Source: Pseudomonadota bacterium (lineage in GTDB: Bacteria > Pseudomonadota > Alphaproteobacteria > Rhizobiales > Xanthobacteraceae). From it: DNA of 64,000 nt. Positions 33,729-41,665 of the stretch are shown here, one piece after another; position 1 is the stretch's first letter, and each line of letters begins with the position of its first letter. The DNA lies in assembly GCA_023423415.1 (NCBI GenBank), contig JAFAFP010000130.1, forward strand, positions 1 through 64,000, in the 5' to 3' direction. The notes below the pieces were generated by a model, which made no database searches, was not told the origin of the DNA, and saw only the letters and a list, made by a program, of their open reading frames with translations. The position numbers and the translations under genes were made by a program.

Positions 33729-34859
33729 TTACTCAGCCGCGTCCGGACGGGCGTGCGGGTGCGTCGCCTTGTCTTGCGGCTTTTCGTCGGCGCTGCGCGT
33801 GTGATGATCGGCGACGAAATAGACCGGCCGTGCTTTCTGTTCCGACAGGATCTTGCCGATATATTCGCCCATCACGCCGATCATGATGAGCTGCACGCCG
33901 CCCAGCACCATCAGGCCGACCGCCATCGATGGATAGCCAGGCACTGATTTCCCATAGACCAGCGTCTCGTAAAGGATCGAGGCGCCGAAGATCAAAGCCA
34001 CGGTTGCGAGAATGAGTCCCAGCAAGCTGGCCACACGCAGCGGCGCGACCGAGAACGAGGTCAGGCCTTCGATCGACAATCCGATCAGCGAGGCGATATT
34101 CCAGTTGGTCTTGCCGTGTTCGCGGGCAGCCGGTTCGTAATCGACCCGCATCTGGCGAAAACCGATCCAACTCGCCATCCCCTTGAAGAAGCGGTTACGC
34201 TCCGGCATCTGCCGCAAGGCATTGGCTGCGCGCGGTGACAGCAGGCGGAAATCGCCGGCGTCTTCCGGCAACTTGTAACGGGCGCGGAAGTTGATCAGCG
34301 CATAGAACACCTTCGCCATCAGGCGTCGGGTGAGGGGCTCGGCATTGCGGTTGGCCTTGGCCGTGTAGATCACGTCATAGCCATCATCCAGCCAGTGCGA
34401 CACCAGCTGCTCGACCAGCGCCGGTGAGTGCTGGCCGTCGCCATCCATGAACAGCAATGCGCCATGGCGGGCGTGGTGCAGGCCGGCAGCCAGCGCCGCT
34501 TCCTTGCCGAAATTGCGCGAGAGCGACAGCACCTGCACGTCGATCGCCGTCGCCGGCAGGCTGCAAGCCACGGCATAGGTGTTGTCGCGGGAGCCGTCGT
34601 CGATATAGAGGACCTCGACCCGCAGGCCCCGCTGGTCGCGCAGTTTTTTTGCGATCTCGACCAGCCGCGCGTGAACACCCGGAAGGTTTGCGGCTTCGTT
34701 GAAACAGGGCACGATAATGGACAGGCTGCTGTCGCCGCGCTTGCGCGCGGGCGACCCTAGTGTATTCACATCCGGTCCAGTCCCAATCGGCATCGCGCTC
34801 TGTCCTATTCCGCGCGTCATTTCCGCCACATATAGCGCGTTACCGCCCGCAAGTCGCAT
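33729..34859 (-). CDS. Family 2 glycosyltransferase, polyprenyl-phosphate sugar type
   Basis: A 376-aa enzyme of the DPM1/ArnC/GtrB group that makes polyprenyl-phosphate-linked sugars. The GT-A domain has SIIVPCFNEAANLPGV, IDDGSRDNT and the metal motif MDGDGQHSP. Two C-terminal membrane helices follow. The family usually begins near SLSIIVPC, so the first 45 residues may be an overlong start. Its neighbours (YdjC deacetylase downstream, GtrA divergent) form a typical lipid-sugar module. Confidence 0.9.
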   Translation of the reverse strand: MRLAGGNALYVAEMTRGIGQSAMPIGTGPDVNTLGSPARKRGDSSLSIIVPCFNEAANLPGVHARLVEIAKKLRDQRGLRVEVLYIDDGSRDNTYAVACSLPATAIDVQVLSLSRNFGKEAALAAGLHHARHGALLFMDGDGQHSPALVEQLVSHWLDDGYDVIYTAKANRNAEPLTRRLMAKVFYALINFRARYKLPEDAGDFRLLSPRAANALRQMPERNRFFKGMASWIGFRQMRVDYEPAAREHGKTNWNIASLIGLSIEGLTSFSVAPLRVASLLGLILATVALIFGASILYETLVYGKSVPGYPSMAVGLMVLGGVQLIMIGVMGEYIGKILSEQKARPVYFVADHHTRSADEKPQDKATHPHARPDAAE

Positions 34860-34904
34860 GAGCTTTTATTCAGGAAACGGCATCAACGTGTTAACGAGAC
34901 CACG

Positions 34905-35381
34905 ATGATGCAACCGCCCGAACCATCAGGTTTCCCGCACCGGATCGTGGCCGCTTTGCGGCGGAAGGCGGTGCTGCTCAAGGCCATGAGCTTCGCCTCG
35001 ATCGGCGTGGTGAACTCGCTGGTCGACCTCGGCCTGTTCCTGCTGGCGCTCAAATACCTGACCGCGTCGCTGGTGGTGGCCAATGTCCTGTCGTGGTGCG
35101 TGGCCGTCAGCGGCTCCTATGTGATGAACTCCTTCATCACCTTCGCCGCCGAATCCGGACGCAAACTGAGCTGGCGCACCTACGCGACCTTTGTCGCGTC
35201 ACAGGTGCTCGGCCTCGTCGCCAGCACCGGCACGCTGGTGGCGGCTGCAATGGTGCTGCCGGTGCTGTTCGCGAAGCTGCTGGCGATCGGCGCCGCCTTC
35301 CTCGTGAACTTTTCAATGTCACACTTCGTGGTGTTCCGGAAGCCGGCCGCCAGTCGCTCGAGAGAAAGCGCGGACTTGTAA
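34905..35381 (+). CDS. GtrA-family membrane protein
   Basis: A 158-aa protein with four membrane helices of the GtrA/DPMS1-like family, proposed to flip or assist polyprenyl-phosphate sugars across the inner membrane. FASIGVVNSLVDLGLFL and NFSMSHFVVFRK are family features. It is divergent from the GT2 gene, with 45 bases between start codons, so the two promoters overlap and the genes are likely co-regulated. Confidence 0.9.
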   Translation: MMQPPEPSGFPHRIVAALRRKAVLLKAMSFASIGVVNSLVDLGLFLLALKYLTASLVVANVLSWCVAVSGSYVMNSFITFAAESGRKLSWRTYATFVASQVLGLVASTGTLVAAAMVLPVLFAKLLAIGAAFLVNFSMSHFVVFRKPAASRSRESADL

Positions 35382-35440
35382 GTCCGGAACTTCGCTGCCA
35401 CCCGCTCGTTGCTCTTTATCAATGCGAGTGAGGTGCGATC

Positions 35441-36439
35441 ATGGCTCAGGCAATCCGCAAAGATCAGTTCAAACAGGCGGCGGAACAAACGGCGGCGGCC
35501 GAGCGCGCCATTCAGAAAACCATTGATCGCAAGGACAAGACCTCCCCTCAAAAAAAGAAAGGCGCGATGCAGGCCGGCGAACGGATTTATCCGGAGCCGC
35601 CGTTACCGGCGCAGCACCTGGCGAAGCCCGGCAACGAAGCCGATCTAGACCTTGCGCCGATGTACGACGCCCCGCACTACAAGGGCTCGGAGAAACTGAA
35701 GGACAAGGTTGCGCTCATCACCGGTGCCGATTCCGGTATCGGCCGCGCGGTGGCGGTTCTCTATGCACGTGAGGGCGCCGATATCGCCGTCGCTTATCTG
35801 AGCGAGCATGAAGACGCGGCGGAAACGAAGCGAGCTGTCGAGCAGGAGGGCCGCCGCTGCATTGTCATCTCCGGCGATGTTGCGGATTCCGCGTTCTGCA
35901 AGGATGCCGTTGCCCGCACCGTCAAGGAACTCGGCAAGCTCGACATCCTCGTCAACAACGCCGCGTTTCAGGAACACGTGCTGGACTTCGAGGACCTGAC
36001 CGACGAGCATTTCGATCGCACGATCAAGACCAACCTTTACGGCTATTTCTACATGGCTAAGGCCGCGGTGCCGCACATGAAGAACGGATCGGCGATTGTG
36101 ATGACGGGCTCGGTGACCGGCCTGCTCGGCAACGACAAGCTGCTGGATTATTCCATGACCAAAGGCGGCATCCACGCCTTCGTGCGTTCGCTTGCGACGC
36201 ATCTCGTCGACAAGGGCATTCGTGTCAATGCCGTTGCGCCGGGGCCGGTCTGGACGCCGCTCAATCCGGCCGACAAGGATGCGGCTCATGTCACGCAATT
36301 CGGCAGCGACACGCCGATGAAGCGTCCGGCGCAACCGGAAGAAATCGCGCCGGCTTTCGTGTTTCTCGCAGCGCCAAGTTGCTCAAGCTATATCACCGGC
36401 GAGATTTTGCCGATCATCGGCGGCTATTCGGGTGGTTAG
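35441..36439 (+). CDS. SDR-family oxidoreductase, YghA/GSP39-like
   Basis: A 332-aa short-chain dehydrogenase with a roughly 75-residue N-terminal extension rich in Lys, Gln and Pro, as in E. coli YghA and Bacillus GSP39. The cofactor motif TGADSGIGRAV, the NNAA motif (VNNAAFQEHV) and the YSMTKGG catalytic Tyr-Lys pair are visible. The substrate is unknown; relatives are stress-induced. A GAGG-like site lies about eight bases before the ATG. It lies 60 bases after the GtrA gene but is probably functionally unrelated. Confidence 0.9.
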   Translation: MAQAIRKDQFKQAAEQTAAAERAIQKTIDRKDKTSPQKKKGAMQAGERIYPEPPLPAQHLAKPGNEADLDLAPMYDAPHYKGSEKLKDKVALITGADSGIGRAVAVLYAREGADIAVAYLSEHEDAAETKRAVEQEGRRCIVISGDVADSAFCKDAVARTVKELGKLDILVNNAAFQEHVLDFEDLTDEHFDRTIKTNLYGYFYMAKAAVPHMKNGSAIVMTGSVTGLLGNDKLLDYSMTKGGIHAFVRSLATHLVDKGIRVNAVAPGPVWTPLNPADKDAAHVTQFGSDTPMKRPAQPEEIAPAFVFLAAPSCSSYITGEILPIIGGYSGG

Positions 36440-36447
36440 TGGAAGAA

Positions 36448-36473
36448 GCCCCGCGCCATTGCTGACGCGGGGC
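36448..36473. terminator. Hairpin between the SDR gene and hisG
   Basis: GCCCCGCG, ten bases and CGCGGGGC form a perfect 8-bp stem nine bases after the SDR stop. T residues follow on the minus strand (TTCTTCC), so it could end either transcript. The remaining 200 bases to hisG show no gene. Confidence 0.55.
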
Positions 36474-36676
36474 GGGTCAAGTCGATTGGGAGGTTCACGT
36501 CGCCGACTTGAAGCAACATGTTAACGCGAAAATCGGCGACGTAATCTCACAAGCAGTTACAGCTCTAAATCTGAATTGACTTCAGCCTTCAATATCCAGC
36601 CACAAATAAGATGCCAACCGTCAATGGCGCCGCTTCAGCGACGTGTCGCTGCCGCAATGTCGCGGCTAGCCCGGTA

Positions 36677-37648
36677 TCACAACCCCGCCTTCAGCTTGTC
36701 GAACAGTGGATTGTCCTGCGTGAACACGTAGTCGATCTCGCTCACCGAGATCGCCTGAGCGCCCTTGTCGCGCAGGAAGTCCGCTAGCGCGAACACCTGG
36801 TTCGGCGGACAATGCAGCGTCAGCATACCGGACGATGTCGGTCCGCCGAACGGCGTGACGATGCCGAAACGCTCGCGTGCCTGTTCGAGCAGAGCATCGT
36901 CGCAGCCCTTGAAGCGGGTGCGCATTTCACGGAAGGCGCGCGCGCGATCCTGCCCGGCGATGCGATCGAGGATCAGGCGTGCGGTGTCGAGCGTGCCGTT
37001 GCTCCAGTCCGCCTTGCGTGAGGCGACGAGATTGGCCTGCGAGCGTAACATCACGCCGTCGTCGATGATCTTCAGCGCATTGGCGGCGAGGGTGTTGCCG
37101 GTGGTGGTGATATCGACAATCAGCTCGGCGGTGCCGGCAGCGGGTGCACCTTCGGTCGCACCAAGGCTTTCGACGATGCGATAATCGGCGATGCCGTTCT
37201 GCGCGAAGAAGCCGCGCGTCAGATTCACATACTTTGTCGCGACGCGCATCTTGCGATTATGGCGTAGCCGGAACGCGGTTGCGACATCGTCGAGATCGGC
37301 CATGCTGCGGACGTCGATCCAGGCCTGCGGCACTGCGACTACGACATTGGCGTATCCGAACCGCAAGCCGTCGAGCAGGATCACACGTGCGTCAGCATCG
37401 GGCATCATCTCGCGCACGAGGTCTTCGCCGGTCACGCCCATATGCGCTGCGCCTTGCGCAAGTTGAGCGGTGATTTCGCTGGCAGAGAGATAGGCGATCT
37501 CGACGCCATCCATGCCTTCGATGGCGCCGCGGTAATCGCGGGCGCCACGCGATTTGATCAGGCGCAACCCCGCGCGCGCGAAGAAGCTTTCGGCGTTTTC
37601 CTGCAGTCGTCCCTTGGCGGGCACGGCGATGATCAGCGGCGCGGTCAT
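36677..37648 (-). CDS. hisG: ATP phosphoribosyltransferase HisG
   Basis: First enzyme of histidine biosynthesis, joining ATP and PRPP to give phosphoribosyl-ATP. At 323 aa it exceeds the short HisG (about 210-230 aa). The catalytic domains include PAKGRLQENA and the PRPP loop region DITTTGNTLAANAL. A C-terminal region of about 75 residues resembles the regulatory end of the long form. It nevertheless has a HisZ partner gene immediately upstream, overlapping by four bases (ATGA). The long-plus-HisZ arrangement is unusual relative to the textbook division of the family. Confidence 0.94.
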   Translation of the reverse strand: MTAPLIIAVPAKGRLQENAESFFARAGLRLIKSRGARDYRGAIEGMDGVEIAYLSASEITAQLAQGAAHMGVTGEDLVREMMPDADARVILLDGLRFGYANVVVAVPQAWIDVRSMADLDDVATAFRLRHNRKMRVATKYVNLTRGFFAQNGIADYRIVESLGATEGAPAAGTAELIVDITTTGNTLAANALKIIDDGVMLRSQANLVASRKADWSNGTLDTARLILDRIAGQDRARAFREMRTRFKGCDDALLEQARERFGIVTPFGGPTSSGMLTLHCPPNQVFALADFLRDKGAQAISVSEIDYVFTQDNPLFDKLKAGL

Positions 37649-38796
37649 GCTGCGTCTCCCGCCAATCGCTCAATCCAGATTGAGAATCCGACGGCAGGAA
37701 TCGGCGAGGACGAACCAAGCCGCGTCATCAGATCGTCGTAGCGGCCGCCCGCAACCAGCGGCTCCGCCGAGTCGCCGTCGGTGAGTTCGAATACGAAGCC
37801 CGTGTAATAGTCCATGCCGCGTCCGAACGCCGAAGAGAAGGTGAGGCGCTTGAGATCGACTCCGCGCTTGGCGAGTTCGACATTGCGTGCATCGAACAAA
37901 TCAAGCGCCGGTGTCAGAACGATGCCGCCGTCGCTGGCGATCTGGCGCATCGTCACGGACGCTTCCAGCGGATTGCCGGTGACGGCGAGGAAACGCTCGA
38001 CCAAAGCGCGCGTGTAAGGCGGTAGCGTCGCAGATGCGCCGAGTGTGGATTGCTCGAGGAAGCGGTCGGCGATTTCACCGACCGACCGGCCGCCGACCGT
38101 GGTGATGCCGGCGATCGAGAGCAGATCGGTGACCAGCGCACGAGCGGCCTTCGGGTCGGAGCCTGCGAGCGCGGCCAGCACGCCCTGATAGTCAGGCTTG
38201 CCATTGGCATTGCCGAGCGTCAGCCGGTCCAGATCCTGCGCCAGCGTGGCCTTGCGGTTGAAGTCCTTCACCAGCCGCCGCTTCCAGGCCGGGGCGAGAT
38301 CGAGCGCCGCGACCATTCCCGCGAACAAACCGACATCACCGATCCGGACATCGGGTGCAGCCCGGCCGAAATGCGCAGTGGCTTCGAGACCGAGCGCCAT
38401 TGTCTCGGCATCCGCGGCGGCCCTGTCAGTCCGTCCGAATGATTCGATCCCGGCTTGCAGAAACTCGCCCGGCAGGCTGCCGCGGTCGCGGAAGACCGGT
38501 CCGAGATAGCAATAGCCCTGCGCGGTCCCGGCAGCATTGGAAGCGAGGTAGTCGCGCGATACGGGAATGGTGAAGTCCGGCCGCAGGCACAATTCTTCGC
38601 CGGATCGCCCGGAGGTCAGGAACATGCGGCTGCGGATATCCTCGCCCGACAAGTCGAGGAACGGCTCGGCTGGTTGCAGTATGGACGGATGCGTCCGCGC
38701 ATAGCCTGAATTTTCATAAGATGAAACAAGGGCTTGGGCGGAAACAAGGGTTTCCGCTCGCGGATCGGCCAAGGAGTGTGTCATCGACTGGGACAT
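37645..38796 (-). CDS. hisZ: ATP phosphoribosyltransferase regulatory subunit HisZ
   Basis: A 383-aa paralogue of histidyl-tRNA synthetase without aminoacylation activity, which activates HisG and mediates histidine feedback. Class II synthetase remnants are visible (LCLRPDFTIPVSRDYL, AGGRYDDLM and a degraded motif 2). An alternative ATG at 38784 exists; neither start has a clear ribosome-binding site. Its stop overlaps the hisG start. It lies on the same strand as hisS, but two oppositely oriented genes intervene. Confidence 0.93.
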   Translation of the reverse strand: MSQSMTHSLADPRAETLVSAQALVSSYENSGYARTHPSILQPAEPFLDLSGEDIRSRMFLTSGRSGEELCLRPDFTIPVSRDYLASNAAGTAQGYCYLGPVFRDRGSLPGEFLQAGIESFGRTDRAAADAETMALGLEATAHFGRAAPDVRIGDVGLFAGMVAALDLAPAWKRRLVKDFNRKATLAQDLDRLTLGNANGKPDYQGVLAALAGSDPKAARALVTDLLSIAGITTVGGRSVGEIADRFLEQSTLGASATLPPYTRALVERFLAVTGNPLEASVTMRQIASDGGIVLTPALDLFDARNVELAKRGVDLKRLTFSSAFGRGMDYYTGFVFELTDGDSAEPLVAGGRYDDLMTRLGSSSPIPAVGFSIWIERLAGDAA

Positions 38797-38975
38797 GATG
38801 GCGGGGGCTTTAGCACAGGCGATTTAAGGATTCGACGACAGCTGCACTATCTCTTTGCCAGAGGCGATTCACTGTCCTTAACGAGTCGCGACCTGCAGCC
38901 AGTAGCAGCACTTCTAAGCCATCACCAAAAATAAGGAATTTCGCTCTAGTCTGGCCCGTTGTTGAGAGAGCAACC

Positions 38976-39443
38976 ATGGACGAGCCCCCCACGCGCAACT
39001 TTGTGGAAGACCTTTACGAGGCTGTCGCGATGCACGATTCCGTAAGGGTCGCGGCCTATCTGACTGACGACGTCGAATGGCATATGGATGGTCCGGTCGG
39101 GATTTTTCCCTTCTGCGGCTATTGGCGCGGCAAGGCCGCGGTGCTCGACTTCCTGACGCGCCTGAAACCCTCCGTCCTGCCGACCAAGCGCATGGCGCTG
39201 GAAGAAGTGGTGGTCGACGGCAATCGTGCCGCTGCCTTTAGCAAGGTTACGGCGATGCATGTCCAGACCGGCCGAACCATCGTTTTCCACTGCGCGCACT
39301 TTTTCAGCATCCGCGACGGTCAGATCGCGTCGATGCATTGTGTGGCCGATACCTTTGATGCCGTCGAGCAACTGATGGGGCACCGGATCGACGCCTACCA
39401 TGAGCCGGGTATCAGCATCTCCGAGGACATTGTCGCGATATGA
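38976..39443 (+). CDS. NTF2/SnoaL-like fold protein (first of a tandem pair)
   Basis: A 155-aa protein with the cone-shaped alpha+beta-barrel pattern of the SnoaL/ketosteroid-isomerase family: FVEDLYEAVAMHD, VEWHMDGP, GYWRGKAAVLDFL and a strand-rich second half. Such proteins bind or isomerise small hydrophobic molecules, or have no known activity. It overlaps the next gene by four bases and is its distant paralogue. Both are antiparallel to the flanking his genes. Confidence 0.82.
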   Translation: MDEPPTRNFVEDLYEAVAMHDSVRVAAYLTDDVEWHMDGPVGIFPFCGYWRGKAAVLDFLTRLKPSVLPTKRMALEEVVVDGNRAAAFSKVTAMHVQTGRTIVFHCAHFFSIRDGQIASMHCVADTFDAVEQLMGHRIDAYHEPGISISEDIVAI

Positions 39444-39958
39444 CCGCGCTGATCGATACCGTTGCGCCGGCTGTCGCCACCGGCGCGGTGCCGGATACGC
39501 GTGATTGTATTTCGGTCTTCTATGAGGCGTATCGCACGCGCGAGCTGGCTCTGCTGGAGGCCATCATCCACGACGAGATCGACTGGCTGCTTGCAGGGCC
39601 GGTGGACCAGTTCGATTTCTATGGCGTCCGTCATGGCAAGGCCGAAGTGATCGAGGTCATCACCCGGATTATCCCCTGCTATTTCCAGATCACCGGTTTC
39701 GAGCCTGAGCAGCTTCTGATCCAGCAGACACGCGCTGCGGTGCAGGGCCGCGTCCGCGCCCGGCAGCGCGATACCGGTCGTTCGATCCGGTACGGGTTCG
39801 CGCACTTCCTGCGCTTCGAGCGAGGTAAGCTGATCTCGATGCGCGGTGTTGGCGACACGTTCGATTTTGCCGAACAGGTGGTGGGTCATCCGATCGACGT
39901 GAATCGGGAAATGGAAAATGTGCCGCTCGCGCCCGAGGATGAATATTCGGCGGTGTGA
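39440..39958 (+). CDS. NTF2/SnoaL-like fold protein (second of a tandem pair)
   Basis: A 172-aa protein of the same fold: SVFYEAYRTRELALLEAIIH, IDWLLAGPVDQFDFYGVRHG, GFAHFLRFERGKLISMRGVGDTFDFAEQVVGH. Comparison with the upstream paralogue shows the same block order (W-L/H-GP, G-K-A-V/E, ISMRGV/IASMHCV, DTFD). Duplication followed by divergence is likely. The overlapping ATGA indicates translational coupling, and the two may form a heteromer (inference). Confidence 0.82.
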   Translation: MTALIDTVAPAVATGAVPDTRDCISVFYEAYRTRELALLEAIIHDEIDWLLAGPVDQFDFYGVRHGKAEVIEVITRIIPCYFQITGFEPEQLLIQQTRAAVQGRVRARQRDTGRSIRYGFAHFLRFERGKLISMRGVGDTFDFAEQVVGHPIDVNREMENVPLAPEDEYSAV

Positions 39959-40005
39959 GTGTAGGGTGGACTGCTACGCTGTGTCGTCGCCGCAAGCCCA
40001 ATGTC

Positions 40006-40025
40006 GTCCCCGCCTGCGCGGGGAC
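40006..40025. repeat. GTCCCCGC palindrome between convergent genes
   Basis: GTCCCCGC-CTGC-GCGGGGAC is a perfect 8-bp stem four bases before the hisS stop. It resembles the core of the larger repeat at 59299-59370 and could be a remnant that acts as a terminator for either convergent gene. Confidence 0.55.
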
Positions 40026-40029
40026 AGCA

Positions 40030-41556
40030 TCACGCCATCATCGTCTTGACGCCGTGGCGGGCCAGAATCTCCTGCACGGTCTTGACCATCTGGTCGCGCT
40101 TCACCTTGCGCTGCGCGTCCGCCTGCTTCTGCAGATATTCCTCGCGACCCTTTTCGAGTTTCGACAACTCGGCGCCAAGAATCAGATCCTTCACAACCAC
40201 CTGTTCCCCCGCCGCATCGTTCTTCTCATCGCTGCCCTGGATTACCACACAGGGCGCGTTGCGTTTGTCGGCATACTTCATTTGCGGTCCGAATTTCCCT
40301 GACCCGAGATACAGCTCGGCGCGGATACCTGCCTGACGCAGTTCCCCAACCATCTGCTGATAATCTGCGATTCGATCAGAATCGAAAACCGTAACGACCA
40401 CCGGGCCGAAACTTGGTTGTGTATCGGCCTTGTTCACGAGCGCGAGAGCGACCGCAAGGCGCGACACGCCAATGGAGAATCCGGTCGCAGGGACAGGTTC
40501 GCCGCGAAACCGCGAGACCAGACCGTCATACCGTCCACCGCCGCCGACCGAGCCGAAGCGCACGGGACGATTCTTCTCGTCCTTGGTTTCGAGCAGCAAT
40601 TCCACTTCGTACACGGGGCCGGTGTAGTATTCGAGACCGCGCACGACCGATGAATCGATCATCACGCGATCCTCGTAGCCTGCAATCGCCACGAGTCCTG
40701 CGATCTGGCGCAACTCATCAATGCCGTCGAGCCCTTGCTTCGATGTTGCAACAACATTGGCGAGATTGGCGACGGTCGCATGCGAGGTCTGGCCCTTCGC
40801 AGCGGTGAAGGCGAGCACCATGTCGATTGCATCGTGCGACAACCCTGCACCCTTGGTGAAGTCGCCGCTTTCATCCTTGCGGCCTTCGCCGAGCAACAGT
40901 TTCACCCCATCGGGGCCAAGACGATCCATCTTGTCGATCGCGCGCAGCACCGTGAGACGCTTGCCCGCATGTTCGTCGCCGCCAAGGCCGATCGACTCGA
41001 GAACGCCATCGAGCACCTTGCGGTTGTTGATCTTCACCACATAGCTGCCGCGTGGAATGCCGAGCGCTTCCATGGTGTCGGCGGCCATCATGCAGATCTC
41101 GGCATCGGCCGCCATCGAGGCGGAGCCGACGGTATCGGCATCGAATTGCATGAACTGGCGGAAGCGGCCCGGTCCCGGCTTCTCGTTGCGGAACACATAG
41201 CCCTCGCGATAGCTGCGGTAGGGCTTGGGCAGGGCGTCATAGTTTTCGGCGACATAGCGCGCGAGCGGCGCCGTCAGGTCGTAGCGCAGCGAGAGCCACT
41301 GTTCGTCGTCGTCCTGGAACGAGAACACGCCCTCATTTGGACGGTCCTGGTCCGGCAGAAACTTGCCGAGCGCGTCGGTATATTCGATCGCCGGGGTCTC
41401 CACCGGATCGAAGCCATAATGCTCGTAAACCCTGCGGATCTTTTCCAGCATCGCGCGCGTGGCTGCGATGTCGGTCGGGGTCCGGTCCACAAGGCCGCGC
41501 GGCAATCGCGCCTTCAGTTTGCTCGGTTTGTCGGTCATCTGTCGGTTATCTGACAT
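40030..41556 (-). CDS. hisS: Histidyl-tRNA synthetase
   Basis: A 508-aa class II synthetase that charges tRNA-His. Motif 2 (YVFRNEKPGPGRFRQFMQFD), the histidine-binding VRGLEYYTGPVYEVE and motif 3 (GGRYDGLV...GFSIGVSRL) are intact, and a C-terminal anticodon-binding domain follows. An alternative start (MTDKPSKLKARLPRGL) begins six codons in. Length is slightly above average, as in Hyphomicrobiales. The neighbours hisZ and hisG lie on the same strand beyond the antiparallel NTF2-like pair. Confidence 0.96.
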   Translation of the reverse strand: MSDNRQMTDKPSKLKARLPRGLVDRTPTDIAATRAMLEKIRRVYEHYGFDPVETPAIEYTDALGKFLPDQDRPNEGVFSFQDDDEQWLSLRYDLTAPLARYVAENYDALPKPYRSYREGYVFRNEKPGPGRFRQFMQFDADTVGSASMAADAEICMMAADTMEALGIPRGSYVVKINNRKVLDGVLESIGLGGDEHAGKRLTVLRAIDKMDRLGPDGVKLLLGEGRKDESGDFTKGAGLSHDAIDMVLAFTAAKGQTSHATVANLANVVATSKQGLDGIDELRQIAGLVAIAGYEDRVMIDSSVVRGLEYYTGPVYEVELLLETKDEKNRPVRFGSVGGGGRYDGLVSRFRGEPVPATGFSIGVSRLAVALALVNKADTQPSFGPVVVTVFDSDRIADYQQMVGELRQAGIRAELYLGSGKFGPQMKYADKRNAPCVVIQGSDEKNDAAGEQVVVKDLILGAELSKLEKGREEYLQKQADAQRKVKRDQMVKTVQEILARHGVKTMMA

Positions 41557-41665
41557 ACAAAGTTGAGGCGTCCTACCAGCCCATACCCTGCTTTGTCATT
41601 ACCGCTGAAAGGGGATAGTACGATCCCCGCTCCGCCCTGAAGGCTGAGAGAGAAGTGAGACCACC

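Noticed and set aside
41640..41665. CTGAGAGA-like sequence before the aminotransferase, considered as a TPP riboswitch core
   Set aside because: The other conserved THI-box segments are absent and the gene is not a thiamine gene.
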